Shown here: one piece after another, positions 5,285-5,434 of the stretch
Layout: each line of letters starts with the position of its first letter
How positions within the stretch are numbered: position 1 is the first letter of the stretch
Assembly (NCBI GenBank): GCA_045402695.1
Contig: JAWPNA010000129.1
Span: 1-5,434, forward strand
From: JAWPNA01 sp045402695
Lineage (GTDB): Bacteria > Acidobacteriota > Polarisedimenticolia > JACPZX01 > DASXTC01
Length of the DNA stretch: 5,434 nucleotides
Direction of reading: 5' to 3'
Notes under the pieces: generated by a model
What the model saw: only the letters and a program-made list of their open reading frames with translations
Told to the model about the DNA's origin: nothing
The model's database searches: none
Made by a program: the position numbers and the translations under genes

Positions 5285-5434
5285 TCACACTCGCAGCGGC
5301 GGCCGCTTCAGGTGGAAGCCGGTCGCCTGCTGGTAGGCGCCGGCCAGCGCGAGCAGGTCGGTCTCGCCGTGCAGTCTCCCGGTGAACGTGATGCTGGTGG
5401 GAGTTCCGCCGGCGGACCGGAAACCGTTGGGCAG
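5285..5434 (-). CDS. Amidase-signature family protein, C-terminal fragment (cut by right window edge)
   Basis: The minus strand from the window edge reads 49 residues in frame and then stops with TGA. The fragment begins LPNGF, continues GGTPTSITFTGRLHGE (residues 9-24) and ends with DLLALAGAYQQATGFHLKRPP. This tail is typical of amidase-signature enzymes related to GatA, where the GTPTSITF-type strand and the AYQxATxFHxxRPP helix close the domain. Family members hydrolyse carboxamides with a Ser-cisSer-Lys triad, but the catalytic residues lie outside the window, so activity cannot be judged. Its stop is 13 bases upstream of the glycosyltransferase start, suggesting one operon. The assignment rests on a short but characteristic end, and the substrate is unknown. 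It is too short to tell an amidase from the GatA subunit, although the tail looks more like the stand-alone amidases. Confidence 0.75.
   Translation of the reverse strand: MPNGFRSAGGTPTSITFTGRLHGETDLLALAGAYQQATGFHLKRPPLRV

Overview
The window is GC-rich, gene-dense bacterial DNA with third codon positions dominated by G and C. Two features suggest an acidobacterium or a close relative. The first is a Ser/Thr kinase whose catalytic domain is followed by a long multi-pass membrane region, ending in a motif of the type SAWWAAGTFF...LLAVYGFRAAL. The second is a tandem-domain ThyX. The taxonomic assignment is inference from remembered family distribution, not from a search. I see no rRNA, tRNA, CRISPR array, insertion sequence or phage gene.

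Layout, left to right. (1) Positions 1-2106, plus strand: the C-terminal 701 residues of a membrane-anchored Ser/Thr protein kinase, cut by the left edge inside the catalytic loop. (2) Positions 2121-3722, minus strand: a 533-residue flavin-dependent thymidylate synthase with two ThyX-like halves, convergent with the kinase gene across 14 bases. (3) Positions 3723-3820: a 98-base divergent control region between thyX and csaA. It holds overlapping -10-like boxes on opposite strands, two inverted repeats and a possible folded csaA leader. (4) Positions 3821-4153, plus strand: csaA, a 110-residue tRNA-binding-fold protein. (5) Positions 4177-5271, minus strand: a 364-residue polytopic GT-C (GT39/ArnT-like) glycosyltransferase, convergent with csaA across 23 bases. 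(6) Positions 5285-5434, minus strand: the last 49 residues of an amidase-signature protein, upstream of and probably co-transcribed with the glycosyltransferase.

The genes look like ordinary chromosomal housekeeping and envelope genes with no obvious shared pathway: signalling, dTMP synthesis, a tRNA-binding chaperone, lipid-linked sugar transfer and amide hydrolysis. I do not see a clear new multi-gene system. The spots most worth checking are the thyX/csaA divergent region and its possible RNA fold ending exactly at the csaA start codon, the split distribution of ThyX motifs between the two ThyX halves, and a cysteine cluster at the ThyX C-terminus.
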